From contig DATBKV010000128.1 in NCBI GenBank assembly GCA_036555745.1, positions 29,255 to 93,254 of the forward strand: 64,000 bases of DNA, read 5' to 3'. Made by a program: the position numbers and the translations under genes. Below the pieces are notes generated by a model. That model worked only from the letters and a program-made list of their open reading frames with translations. It had not been told where the DNA came from and ran no database searches. Of the stretch, positions 33,226 through 41,108 are shown piece after piece; the stretch's first letter is position 1; each line of letters opens with the position of its first letter. The DNA comes from VAZQ01 sp036555745. GTDB lineage: Bacteria; Pseudomonadota; Alphaproteobacteria; Rhizobiales; Xanthobacteraceae.

Positions 33226-33573
33226 TCAAAAGCAACGCACCTCGGCTTCTGCCTGCGCGCGCCTGAGGTCATTGGTCGCGGCGTGGGCCTGCTCGGGCGA
33301 GCGAAACATGGCCCCGAACCGTCCCGGGACCTGGGACAAGCTCAAGAACGTCTCGGCGGCCACGTAGCGCTCATAAGGCAGGATCGAGGCGATCACATCG
33401 ATCGAGCACGAGCATCGCTCCAAAGCCTGCCGCGTCTCACCGTTCGTCTTCATGCAGGCGAACACGTAGTCGGCCCGCGCAGCAGTCGGGTAGTCGTTGA
33501 GTTCGGCCGCGGCCAGCGATGTTCCAGTCGCTGCCGCAAGCAGGCCCAAGCGCCACGCGCGAATGAATGGCAT
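33226..33573 (-). CDS. Small secreted Cys-rich protein of the XoxF region, 115 aa
   Basis: A 115-residue protein from the ATG at 33573 with a signal peptide (about 1-23). The mature part begins ELNDYPTAARADYVFACMKTNG, then a LERCSCSIDVIASILPYERY motif and a C-terminal VRCF, giving four Cys likely in two disulfides. The pattern is reminiscent of uncharacterised proteins seen near xoxF in methylotrophs, but I do not recognise a named family. It converges with the SoxYZ-like gene (15-base gap) and diverges from the pentapeptide-repeat gene. The frame is open 48 bases further upstream. Confidence 0.6.
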   Translation of the reverse strand: MPFIRAWRLGLLAAATGTSLAAAELNDYPTAARADYVFACMKTNGETRQALERCSCSIDVIASILPYERYVAAETFLSLSQVPGRFGAMFRSPEQAHAATNDLRRAQAEAEVRCF

Positions 33574-33801
33574 CGCCGACAGTCCCGTTCGCAACTGCAC
33601 CTTACGCGCTCGTTCCGCCACATTCCATTGCTGCAGCGCGTGGAGGTCTCCCGCGGCAATCGCTTGCGATCGGCCGAATCCGCGCCGCCTCGCAACAACT
33701 CGCGTGAATGTGATCGACGTGACGCGAAGCCAATCGTAGGCTTCCCCGCTGTGCCTCCCACGCCAGGCCGCTCGACACCAGACGGAAGCCGGAGCTGGAC
33801 G

Positions 33802-34605
33802 ATGACAAGCGCCTCGATCCAGATGTTGGCATTGGCACTGCTAGGTTTCCTGCTCGCCGTCCCTGCGCCCGCGCAGGACATGATGCAGCACGTCGATCTG
33901 ACCTCGCCCGACATGACGACCGCGGAGATGACGCGCGCCGAGGTCGCGGCCGCGCTAGCCGCATCGACCCGAGAGCAGCCGGCTGACCTTAGCGGCAAGA
34001 GGCTCTCCGGCCTCGATCTGTCCGGCCTCGATCTCTCCGGCGCGATCTTACGGGGCGCGAAGCTCAACGCGACCAATCTCACGGGGGCCAAGCTCGATCG
34101 CGCCATCCTCGATCAGGCCTGGCTGCTGCAGGCCGACTTGAGCCGATCGAGTCTGCGAGGCGCGAGCATGTTTGCCGCCCAGATGCAGCGCGCAAAACTT
34201 GATGGCGCCGACCTGGCCGGCGCCCGGATCGCTGCCGATTTGACTGGCGCAAGCCTTGCCGGCGCCGTCCTGACCGGGGCCAATCTCAGTGCCGACATGA
34301 AAAACCAGTCGATGGGGCTCATGCGTGCGGTGCTGCGATCGGCCAATCTCGAACGCGCCATCCTGCGTCATGCCGATCTCGCGCGCGTCGATCTCGAATT
34401 CGCGTCACTTAAGGATGCCGACCTGACCGACGCCTCCCTCAGGGGCGCCGCCCTCGGCGGCGCCAATCTCAGCGGCGCCACGGTCACGGGCGCCGATTTC
34501 CTCGCGGCAGACCTCGCGTCGGCGAGACTGGTCGCGCCGATCGGGCTAGATCGCGCCAGGAATTTCGACAAGGCGCTGAACACGCAACGTCTGTTCCGGC
34601 AATGA
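33802..34605 (+). CDS. Secreted pentapeptide-repeat protein
   Basis: A 267-residue protein. The signal peptide is about 1-25 (LLAVPAPAQ). From about residue 60 to 250 it is pentapeptide repeats of the A(D/N)LxG type (LSGLDLSGLDLSGAILRGAKLNATNLTGAKL...), predicted to form a right-handed quadrilateral beta-helix. A break near MKNQSMGLMR (about 170) separates two blocks. Most such proteins are cytosolic; a periplasmic one beside a quinoprotein system is less usual. GGAG lies 9 bases before the ATG. Its stop overlaps the next secreted-protein gene by 4 bases, so the two are coupled. Function unknown. Confidence 0.8.
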   Translation: MTSASIQMLALALLGFLLAVPAPAQDMMQHVDLTSPDMTTAEMTRAEVAAALAASTREQPADLSGKRLSGLDLSGLDLSGAILRGAKLNATNLTGAKLDRAILDQAWLLQADLSRSSLRGASMFAAQMQRAKLDGADLAGARIAADLTGASLAGAVLTGANLSADMKNQSMGLMRAVLRSANLERAILRHADLARVDLEFASLKDADLTDASLRGAALGGANLSGATVTGADFLAADLASARLVAPIGLDRARNFDKALNTQRLFRQ

Positions 34606-35003
34606 CAGTCCCCTGGCACCGCAGCGGCTCCCAGCCACGATCTCATCGCGCCCGTAAAACCCACCGGTTTGTATGCGCCGTGCTTGCGTTTGCGCTCGTC
34701 GGCCCAGCGGCGGCGCAGGATCCGCGCGGCATCCGGTTTTGGAACCTCACCCTGCACACCGTCACCAGTCTGCAGATGTCGCCCGCCGGACAGGATGCAT
34801 GGGGGCCCAATCAGTGCGCCAATGATCGCGATGGAACGGTCGATCACGACGAGCGACTGAGAATTACCGGTCTCGAAGCCGGGCGCTACGACGTCAAGCT
34901 GGCGGACAGGACCGGCCGCACCTGCATCGTGCGCAATGTGGATGTGAAAGCAGGAGCCATTTTCGCCATCGAGGAAAAGCAATTGACCGACTGCCGGCAA
35001 TGA
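34602..35003 (+). CDS. Small secreted protein with an acidic EF-hand-like loop
   Basis: A 133-residue protein with an N-terminal basic segment and a signal peptide ending about residue 39 (GPAAAQ). The mature domain (FWNLTLHTVTSLQMSPAG, WGPNQCAND, LEAGRYDVKLADRTGRTC, VKAGAIFAIEEKQLTDC) resembles a widespread alphaproteobacterial secreted beta-sandwich family of unknown function. The loop ANDRDGTVDHDE carries acidic residues at EF-hand positions 3, 5, 9 and 12, with Gly at 6 and Val at 8; position 1 is Ala. Three Cys are present in the mature chain. It is coupled to the pentapeptide-repeat gene by an ATGA overlap. Confidence 0.65.
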   Translation: MTVPWHRSGSQPRSHRARKTHRFVCAVLAFALVGPAAAQDPRGIRFWNLTLHTVTSLQMSPAGQDAWGPNQCANDRDGTVDHDERLRITGLEAGRYDVKLADRTGRTCIVRNVDVKAGAIFAIEEKQLTDCRQ

Positions 35004-35010
35004 GCGCCGG

Positions 35011-35847
35011 TCAGCCGCCGCGCGCAGCTCGAAGGGCGTGCCACACTCTAAGCGCGGCGACGTTGGCGGCGACGTCGTGGACACGGAAGATCGTCACGCC
35101 ACGCGCCGCCGCCGCCAGGTTGGCGGCGACGGTGCCGATGAGGCTCGCTTCGATGCCGTCACCGGTGAGCGAGCCGAGGAACGCCTTGCGCGAGACGCCG
35201 ATCAGGATCGGGAATCCGTAATCCCTGAGATCACCCGCGCGCGTCAGTGCTTCGACGTTCTGGCTCGAAGTCTTGCCGAAGCCGATGCCGGGATCGAGGA
35301 TGATCGCTTCGTTGCGGATGCCCGCGCGCTGCGCAAGCGCGAGCGAGCGATCGAAGAAGCGCCGCATATCCGTGAAAATATCGATCGTCGCATCCCGCTC
35401 CGTACGATTGTGCGTGATCACGACCGCGGCCTCGCTGCGTGCGACGACCTCGGCCATGTTCGCATCCCTTTGCAATCCCCAGACGTCGTTGATCACGACC
35501 GCGCCGATTTCGACGGCTTTTGCCGCGATTGCTGCCTTGTAGGTGTCGATCGAGAGCGGCACATCGAGCAGGCGCACGAGAGCGGCCAGAACCGGCCCGA
35601 CGCGCGCAAGCTCCTCCTCCTCGGTCACCGCGATGGCCCCCGGCCGCGTCGACTCGCCGCCGATGTCGACGCTGTCGCATCCCTCGGAAACCATGGTCTT
35701 GGCGTGAGCGACAGCAGCATCCAAGCTTCGGAAGCGGCCGCCATCAGAGAACGAGTCCGGCGTGACGTTGAGAATGCCCATCACCGTCGGTGACGATTTG
35801 ATCTTGCGCAGGAAGCTATCGAGCTTGGCGCGCAAGTCTGCGCGCAT
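35011..35847 (-). CDS. folP: Dihydropteroate synthase
   Basis: A 278-residue TIM-barrel DHPS joining p-aminobenzoate to hydroxymethyl-dihydropterin diphosphate. Landmarks: VMGILNVTPDSFSDGGRF near 22, VDIGGESTRPGA near 60, PLSIDTYK near 96, INDVWGL, IILDPGIGFGKT near 192, and LIGVSRKAFLG. It is a canonical folate-type enzyme of normal length. The start at 35847 shares a base with the stop of the upstream 69-aa ORF (TGATG) and has AGGAG 8 bases away. Being the last gene of the fhc operon, it may supply folate in parallel to, or pterin building blocks for, the H4MPT pathway. Confidence 0.9.
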   Translation of the reverse strand: MRADLRAKLDSFLRKIKSSPTVMGILNVTPDSFSDGGRFRSLDAAVAHAKTMVSEGCDSVDIGGESTRPGAIAVTEEEELARVGPVLAALVRLLDVPLSIDTYKAAIAAKAVEIGAVVINDVWGLQRDANMAEVVARSEAAVVITHNRTERDATIDIFTDMRRFFDRSLALAQRAGIRNEAIILDPGIGFGKTSSQNVEALTRAGDLRDYGFPILIGVSRKAFLGSLTGDGIEASLIGTVAANLAAAARGVTIFRVHDVAANVAALRVWHALRAARGG

Positions 35848-36056
35848 CAGGTCTTCTCCTCGCTGCCGCTGTATTCGCAGCGCCAGCGAACGGCGAGCCA
35901 TTTCGGATGCTCCCCGATCCACTGCGCGATGTAGGGCTGAGCATTCATGACGCACTGGTTGAGCGACATGTTCGCCGTAAGATGAAGATGCTGCTCTTCG
36001 CACTGGTTGGGCAGAGACAATGCGCACACCGTCAGGACTATGTCGATCAAACTCAT
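35847..36056 (-). CDS. Small Cys-containing protein upstream of folP, 69 aa
   Basis: A 69-residue protein starting MSLIDIVLTVCALSLPNQCEE and ending WRCEYSGSEEKT. It has four Cys (11, 19, about 36, about 60) and a hydrophobic N-terminus that could be a short export signal or membrane contact. GGAG lies 8 bases before the ATG at 36056, and the stop overlaps the folP start by one base (TGATG), so translation is coupled. It lies 67 bases after fhcC in the same operon. I recognise related short proteins in rhizobia but no function. Confidence 0.65.
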   Translation of the reverse strand: MSLIDIVLTVCALSLPNQCEEQHLHLTANMSLNQCVMNAQPYIAQWIGEHPKWLAVRWRCEYSGSEEKT

Positions 36057-36123
36057 CGCATTCTCCGTAAGTGATTCAATTCCATTGAATACACGTGATA
36101 TAACGCGTCGCGGCCCCTCGGGT

Positions 36124-36936
36124 TTATTCCGCCGGAACGAATATTTCACCTTTTCCCAGCACCGCCATGTCGCCGGCAAGCCGCCGCAACGGGGAGCGCA
36201 GGACTGAAAACCCAGCAGCGGTGTGCTGCTTGATGAATTCCGACAGCAGCCGGATGATCACGAGATCGTAAGCGCCACTGTCGAGGAAGGTCGGCGATAG
36301 CTCATCGCAGCCCTCCCCGAGGACGATGGTGCCGCGGCGCATGAGGTAGCCCGGCAGCGGTCCGGCGCGACGGCGCAGAACCAATGTCCCGGCGATCATG
36401 CGGCTGCCGGCATGCGCTCCTGCCCGCCCCTCCACGATGATCGTGCCCCGGCGCAGGCGGTCGGCCGCGCGCTCGCCGACATTGCCTCTGACCACCACCA
36501 CGCCGCCGCGCATTCCAACCGTCTCGCCGGCGAGCGGGCCGCCCAGACGATCCGCGGCCGAGCCGGCGACTTCGATCCGTCCGCCGCGCATGCCCGACGC
36601 GGTCCAGTGTCCGGCATTGCCGTTGATGACGAGGCCGCCGCCCTGCATCGACCGCCCGGCCTGGTTGCCCACATCGCCCTCCACCACGATCTCGCCGCCG
36701 GCCAGTTCCTGGCCGATCTGATCGAGGCGGTTGGTGGCGCCCTCGATGCGGATATGCGATGGATCGCCCCCGCTGACCTGGAAGATGTCACCGACCGCGA
36801 TCGGGCGGCGGCCCGTTTGCAGCCCGAGCTTCCGGATCTCGGCCGCGGTTTTGCCGGACAACCGATGCGGAACCAGCGGCGACATATCCAGCCGCTCGTC
36901 GGGTGTCGTCCGCATCGTCAGGACCAGCGGCTTCAC
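36124..36936 (-). CDS. fhcC: Formyltransferase/hydrolase complex subunit C
   Basis: A 270-residue subunit built on the glutamate synthase alpha C-terminal-like beta-helix: repeats such as GNQAGRSMQGGGLVINGNAG, GHWTASGMRGGRIEVAGSA and GMRGGVVVVRGNVG. It is the scaffold subunit of FhcABCD, which moves the formyl group from formyl-H4MPT to methylofuran and releases formate. The N-terminus (TLRTTPDERLDMSPLVPH type) is family-typical. Its start overlaps the fhcD stop by ATGA. It is homologous to FwdC/FmdC of methanogens. Confidence 0.9.
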   Translation of the reverse strand: MKPLVLTMRTTPDERLDMSPLVPHRLSGKTAAEIRKLGLQTGRRPIAVGDIFQVSGGDPSHIRIEGATNRLDQIGQELAGGEIVVEGDVGNQAGRSMQGGGLVINGNAGHWTASGMRGGRIEVAGSAADRLGGPLAGETVGMRGGVVVVRGNVGERAADRLRRGTIIVEGRAGAHAGSRMIAGTLVLRRRAGPLPGYLMRRGTIVLGEGCDELSPTFLDSGAYDLVIIRLLSEFIKQHTAAGFSVLRSPLRRLAGDMAVLGKGEIFVPAE

Positions 36937-37838
36937 GGCAGGAGATCCTTGAGGCGGAAATGGTGTGGGCCGAGCTTGCCGCCATAATTTCCGGCCGAGA
37001 TCCGCACTGCGCCCCGCCGCGGGCCGAGCCTGAGGACAGCGGCGAGCCCGGCCCGCATCGCCGCCGCGACGGCATCGGGGGTCAGGCCGTCAATGACGAT
37101 CTCCAGCACCGATGCGACCTCGGAATTGAGCGCGCTGTTCACCGCGCCTCGCAGCGTCGGGCAGTAGGCCTCGTTGGTGGAAGCGCTAGCCTTATACTTG
37201 GAGCCGACCTTCGACCCCGACCGCACGATGCCCCCCGGGAACGGCGTGATCACGTCGGGCACGGCGCTGATAGCCTCGACCGCCGCCTGCGCCGCCGCCT
37301 GCGTGGTTTCCGTGCTTCGCCCCATGATCAGGAGATTGCCGCCGCCGACCGCAGCCTTGGTCAGCCCGGTGGTGGCCTCGCAGACAAATTCACCATCCAT
37401 GACCGGCACGCGCCAGTAGCGCTTGCCGGCAAAGCGCTTGGAGATCTGCCAACCGTCGCCGAAGAAGCGCAACGCGCTGCCGAGCTTGAGGGCTTCCTCT
37501 CCTTCCAGGCCCGCGTAGCAAGCGCTGCCAACGGTCGTAAGAACGCATTGCCCGACCCGGTTCTGCAGCTGCTTTTGCAGCTCGCTGGTGGAGACGGCGA
37601 ACAGCAGCACCCGCGCGCCGGGGCGACGGTCCGGCGTCCGCTGCGGGGGCAGCTCGGTATCGATACCGGCCTCGCAGCCGCAACCGATCACCGAGGTGGC
37701 GAACCCGGTCATGCTGACGGCCGCCTGGCGCGCCCAGCGGGCATTGTCGGCGGTGATGACCACCGCGGTGGCGCGCATGGTGAAAGCTTCGGCGAAGGTG
37801 TCGTCGATGTGAATGCCGCGGACGATCAGCTCGCGCAT
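36933..37838 (-). CDS. fhcD: Formylmethanofuran:H4MPT formyltransferase subunit D
   Basis: A 301-residue Ftr homologue. It starts MRELIVRGIHIDDTFAEAFTMRATAVVITADN, typical of the family, with FATSVIGCGCEAGID and the long MDGEFVCEATTGLTKAAVGGGNLLIMG and PFPGGIVRSGSKVGSKY segments. It transfers the formyl group from N5-formyl-H4MPT to methylofuran bound in the complex. The gene overlaps fhcA by 13 bases upstream and fhcC by 4 downstream, a tight bacterial fhc arrangement. Length is normal. Confidence 0.92.
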   Translation of the reverse strand: MRELIVRGIHIDDTFAEAFTMRATAVVITADNARWARQAAVSMTGFATSVIGCGCEAGIDTELPPQRTPDRRPGARVLLFAVSTSELQKQLQNRVGQCVLTTVGSACYAGLEGEEALKLGSALRFFGDGWQISKRFAGKRYWRVPVMDGEFVCEATTGLTKAAVGGGNLLIMGRSTETTQAAAQAAVEAISAVPDVITPFPGGIVRSGSKVGSKYKASASTNEAYCPTLRGAVNSALNSEVASVLEIVIDGLTPDAVAAAMRAGLAAVLRLGPRRGAVRISAGNYGGKLGPHHFRLKDLLP

Positions 37839-39466
37839 GGCACCAGCTCGAAGGCATCTGCGCGCCCGATTGCTGCCGAAGGTACCGCGGCTACGAGCTC
37901 GGGTGGCAGGCCATAGCGATCGAAGTAATAGTCCCGCATCCGGCGTTCGATCGCGCGGTCATGTCCGGGGGCCACCGTCAGCGCGCGTCCCCAGCAGTAG
38001 CGCGTCACCTCGCCGTCGCGCACGACAAGGTCGCCATCCTTGAACACGAGCGAGGCCGCCCGGAACATCCGGGCCCGGTCGGCCTCATCCGCATAGACTG
38101 CGACGTCGGCGATAGCGCCAGCTCCGAGGTGCCCACGATCCGCCAAGCCAAGAAGCTTGGCAGGAGCCGCGCGCGTCATCGTGGCGATTTCGGTGAGCGA
38201 ATATTCGCGCTTGATAGACGCCAGCGTCGTCACCGGCTGCACCGCCGGCGGCAAGCGTGCGAGCCATTGCGCGCGCAACTCGCGATCCATGAGCAGTGCG
38301 AAGAGCTCCGGGTAGGCCGTGAACGGCGCGCCGTTCGGGTGATCGGTGGTGAAGAAGACGCGGCCGGGATCATCGATCAACAGGAACAGCTCGAGCCCGA
38401 CGCACCATTGCACCGCGTTGTAGAAATCGGTGGAACGGTAATTGTAGGGCACGACGCCGCCCCCATTGGCATCGCCATCGAAGATTACCCATTTCTGCGG
38501 ACTCGCCTGCCGGCGCGCGTTGAACTGACGCAGCACGTCTGATGAGACGGTCACGGTCTGTCCGAACATGACCTGGCCGACATCGACGGTGACGCTTTTG
38601 GAGGCGTTCACCGCCTCGGCGAGGCGCGCGGCAGCCGACGAGAACCCGTGCTCGCCCTCCTTGCCATAGCCGTAGAACTGCAGATGCGCGAGATGCAGCG
38701 GCAGTCCTTCGGCCGCTGCGATCGTGGCGAGCGCGGTTTCGGCATTGCCGGCCAGCCCGAGATTATTGCAGTGCACATGCAGGGGATGCGGCACGCCCAA
38801 TTCGTGTACTGCGCGCTGCAAGGTGTTGACGATGGCGCGGGAGGTAACGCCATAAAACGGCACGACATCGTCGAGCGAGAATGCCCGAACGTTGGCTTTG
38901 AAGGCGGCGGCGCCGCCGGCATTGATCACCTTGATCCCGAGCGCACGGGACGTCGCCAGCGTCCATCCCACATAATCGCGGACCGCGGATGCGCTTTCGC
39001 CAGAGCGCATGAGGCGCAGCAGATAATCGTCGTTCCCCAGCACCGTCAGTATCGCCTTGTCGATGATCGGGATGTCGCCGAGCTCAAGATGCGCGTGCAA
39101 GGCGTAATCCGGCGCCACCGCTGGCTCGACGACCGTGGTGAATCCCATCTCCGCGTAGCGGCATCCGGTCCAGAAGGTTCCCGATTGCGCGTTCGCCAAT
39201 GGCGTGTGCCCCCGCGCTGGCGAGCGGTCGCAATGCAATTCCGGCAGCAGCAAACGCGCGGTGTTCACGTTGCTGCCGGCAATGTGGGAATGGATATCGA
39301 TGGCGCCTGCCATCACGATCTTGCCGGCGGCATCGTAGGTGGCGTCGGCGCGGCCCTGGCCGGCGGCTGCCTCGATGATGCGGCCGTCGCGCATCCAGAC
39401 ATCGGCGATGCCGTCCCGGCCATTGGCGGGATCGATCACGCGACCACCCGTGATCCGCGTCAACAC
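37826..39466 (-). CDS. fhcA: Formyltransferase/hydrolase complex subunit A (amidohydrolase)
   Basis: A 546-residue amidohydrolase-superfamily subunit, homologue of FwdA/FmdA. The metal site is seen as HSH in IDIHSHIAGSNV near residue 57, HVHCNNLG near 235, HLAHLQFYGY near 262 and Asp in FTTDHPNGAPF near 380. It hydrolyses formyl-methylofuran to formate and methylofuran. Unlike the archaeal enzyme no redox metal partners are encoded nearby, as expected for bacterial Fhc. Its start overlaps the fhcB stop by 7 bases, and its stop overlaps fhcD by 13. Confidence 0.93.
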   Translation of the reverse strand: MLTRITGGRVIDPANGRDGIADVWMRDGRIIEAAAGQGRADATYDAAGKIVMAGAIDIHSHIAGSNVNTARLLLPELHCDRSPARGHTPLANAQSGTFWTGCRYAEMGFTTVVEPAVAPDYALHAHLELGDIPIIDKAILTVLGNDDYLLRLMRSGESASAVRDYVGWTLATSRALGIKVINAGGAAAFKANVRAFSLDDVVPFYGVTSRAIVNTLQRAVHELGVPHPLHVHCNNLGLAGNAETALATIAAAEGLPLHLAHLQFYGYGKEGEHGFSSAAARLAEAVNASKSVTVDVGQVMFGQTVTVSSDVLRQFNARRQASPQKWVIFDGDANGGGVVPYNYRSTDFYNAVQWCVGLELFLLIDDPGRVFFTTDHPNGAPFTAYPELFALLMDRELRAQWLARLPPAVQPVTTLASIKREYSLTEIATMTRAAPAKLLGLADRGHLGAGAIADVAVYADEADRARMFRAASLVFKDGDLVVRDGEVTRYCWGRALTVAPGHDRAIERRMRDYYFDRYGLPPELVAAVPSAAIGRADAFELVPCAS

Positions 39467-40554
39467 CGCCGGACTCCTGCCGCTGGCAGCGCCGCGGCGA
39501 TGTGCGCGATGGCATCCTCCGCGGAGATTGCGTCGCTCGGCGCCGTCGCGGGGACGGCCACGAGTGTTCCGGTGAACGGACAGTGCTCGACCGCGTCGTG
39601 ATCGCTACCCGGACGCCCGACCTCAATATGAACGCGGGGCGCGCGGCGAAAGCTCGCGCCCGGTGCGGTAAGCGCGATGGTCGGAACCTGACGCTTCCAC
39701 TGCGGCGTCGCTGCGCCGTAGGCGGATATCCAGATGATGCAGTCGGCCTCTCCGCTTTCGACGAGACGCCGGGCATCGAAGCGCCAGGGATCGTGCTCGG
39801 GGTACCCGCGAGCAAATCCCGTGCGCATGGGAAAACCAGTCATCCACCCGCATGCCTCCAGCACGCCGAGCGCATCATCAGCGGCCGGTAGCGCCAGTCC
39901 GCTGAAGCGGGTCTCGCGGTTGAGGTCATTGACCAGTCCGCAGAGCATCTCGATCGTGAGGGCGTCGAGCTGCGCCGCTGACCAGACCGCGACACCGAAC
40001 CTCGCCCTGCACAGATCGGCGGCCAGGCCATCGAGCACCCGGGGCGGGTGAGGAGTCTTTCCGACCGGACGTCCCGCTACGCGCGCGCGCAACGCCGCGA
40101 GCAGCACAGGCAAGTGCTCCGGCCTGCGGCCGATCGCTTGCGCCGTCTCGATCTGCCGCGCCGCGCCGCTGCCGGGACAGAGCCAGAATATGCGACGGGT
40201 CTTGCCGTCAGCAGTCGGCAACCCGGCCAGACGCTCCCGCAGCTGCGGCCACACCGCGACCGGATCGGCGCCGATCAGCAACAACACGTCGGCGCGCTGC
40301 CGCGCCTCGCTCGCTATCGTAACCATCATGCCCGCCTCGCGCCTGACCGCGAGGTCGCGCAGAACAGCCTCGGAATGCATGTGATCGATGGCGGCGCCGA
40401 TCCGCTGAGCAAGCATGATCGCCGCGCGCGCTCCTGCAACGTCGATGCCCATGCCCGCCACTACCGGCGCGCGGCACGCTCCGATGAGGTTGGCCGCCTC
40501 GGAGATCGCGGCGTGCAACGCCACGAGTCTGCCATCGATCCAGGCGTGGCCCAT
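39460..40554 (-). CDS. fhcB: Formyltransferase/hydrolase complex subunit B
   Basis: A 364-residue homologue of FwdB/FmdB (molybdopterin formylmethanofuran dehydrogenase catalytic subunit) that in bacteria lacks the redox cofactor function. Landmarks: AWIDGRLVALHAAISEAANLI, PVVAGMGIDVAGARAAIMLAQRIGAAIDHMHSE, DVLLLIGADPVAVWPQL, and WISAYGAATPQW. The ATG at 40554 gives the family N-terminus; the open frame extends upstream into the pterin dehydratase gene without homology. It is the second gene of the minus operon. Confidence 0.88.
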   Translation of the reverse strand: MGHAWIDGRLVALHAAISEAANLIGACRAPVVAGMGIDVAGARAAIMLAQRIGAAIDHMHSEAVLRDLAVRREAGMMVTIASEARQRADVLLLIGADPVAVWPQLRERLAGLPTADGKTRRIFWLCPGSGAARQIETAQAIGRRPEHLPVLLAALRARVAGRPVGKTPHPPRVLDGLAADLCRARFGVAVWSAAQLDALTIEMLCGLVNDLNRETRFSGLALPAADDALGVLEACGWMTGFPMRTGFARGYPEHDPWRFDARRLVESGEADCIIWISAYGAATPQWKRQVPTIALTAPGASFRRAPRVHIEVGRPGSDHDAVEHCPFTGTLVAVPATAPSDAISAEDAIAHIAAALPAAGVRRC

Positions 40555-40595
40555 CTGCGCTCGCCCTACGCCGGCCGGCACACCACCTGCGGTAT

Positions 40596-40979
40596 TTATT
40601 TGTCGTACTTGATATAGGCGAAGCGCTGATCGGCCTCCGGCGTGCCTTCCAGCGCTCCGCCTTGCCTGCCAGGCTGCCAGTGCACCACGTCCTCGATCTT
40701 CTTCGCCAGCTCGAAGTCCTTGTCCGTGATTCCCTTGGCGGCGTGGTTTTGCAGGCGGACCTCCACCCACGCATAAGATGCGGTGATATCGGGATGATGC
40801 CACGCGGCCTCCGCGAGGTGGCCGACGGCGTTGATCACCATCAGCGTGCCCTTCCAGCCGTGGGTGCGATACTTGCGGCGGATCCAGCCCCCTTCCAAGT
40901 ACCAGTGCGGCAATTCGCGCTGAAGTCGCGTTTTGACCTCTTCATCCGAATAGGTGCGATCCTTGCTGCGTTCGGTCAT
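40596..40979 (-). CDS. Pterin-4a-carbinolamine dehydratase (PhhB/DCoH) family protein
   Basis: A 127-residue protein with the PCD core GHLAEAAWHHPDITASYAWVEVRLQNHA, containing the His-His-Pro and later His of the active site, and the C-terminal TDKDFELAKKIEDVV helix. It has about 25 extra C-terminal residues beyond classic PCDs. In phenylalanine hydroxylase systems it recycles tetrahydrobiopterin; as first gene of the fhc operon it more likely acts on an H4MPT-type pterin, as PCD-like genes recur in bacterial C1 clusters. The start at 40979 gives the normal N-terminus. Confidence 0.85.
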   Translation of the reverse strand: MTERSKDRTYSDEEVKTRLQRELPHWYLEGGWIRRKYRTHGWKGTLMVINAVGHLAEAAWHHPDITASYAWVEVRLQNHAAKGITDKDFELAKKIEDVVHWQPGRQGGALEGTPEADQRFAYIKYDK

Positions 40980-41108
40980 GGCGTGTAACCCTCGATGCCA
41001 CCAGTCGTGCGTCTGCTCTGAGATTGCCAGCGCACGCGAGGTGCCGCAGTCTATTCCGGGACTTTGCTCCGAAAAACCCGGTTGCAAAAAAATCTCGGGA
41101 GTGAACGG
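40980..41108. promoter_or_regulatory. Divergent promoter region, fhc operon and mptG-mtdB-mch operon
   Basis: A 129-base gap between the two large divergent C1-transfer operons. It must contain both promoters, which would allow joint control. CCGGG (41057-41061) can pair with CCCGG (41077-41081). An A-rich run (CAAAAAAATC) lies just before the mptG start. No regulator site can be named. Confidence 0.45.
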
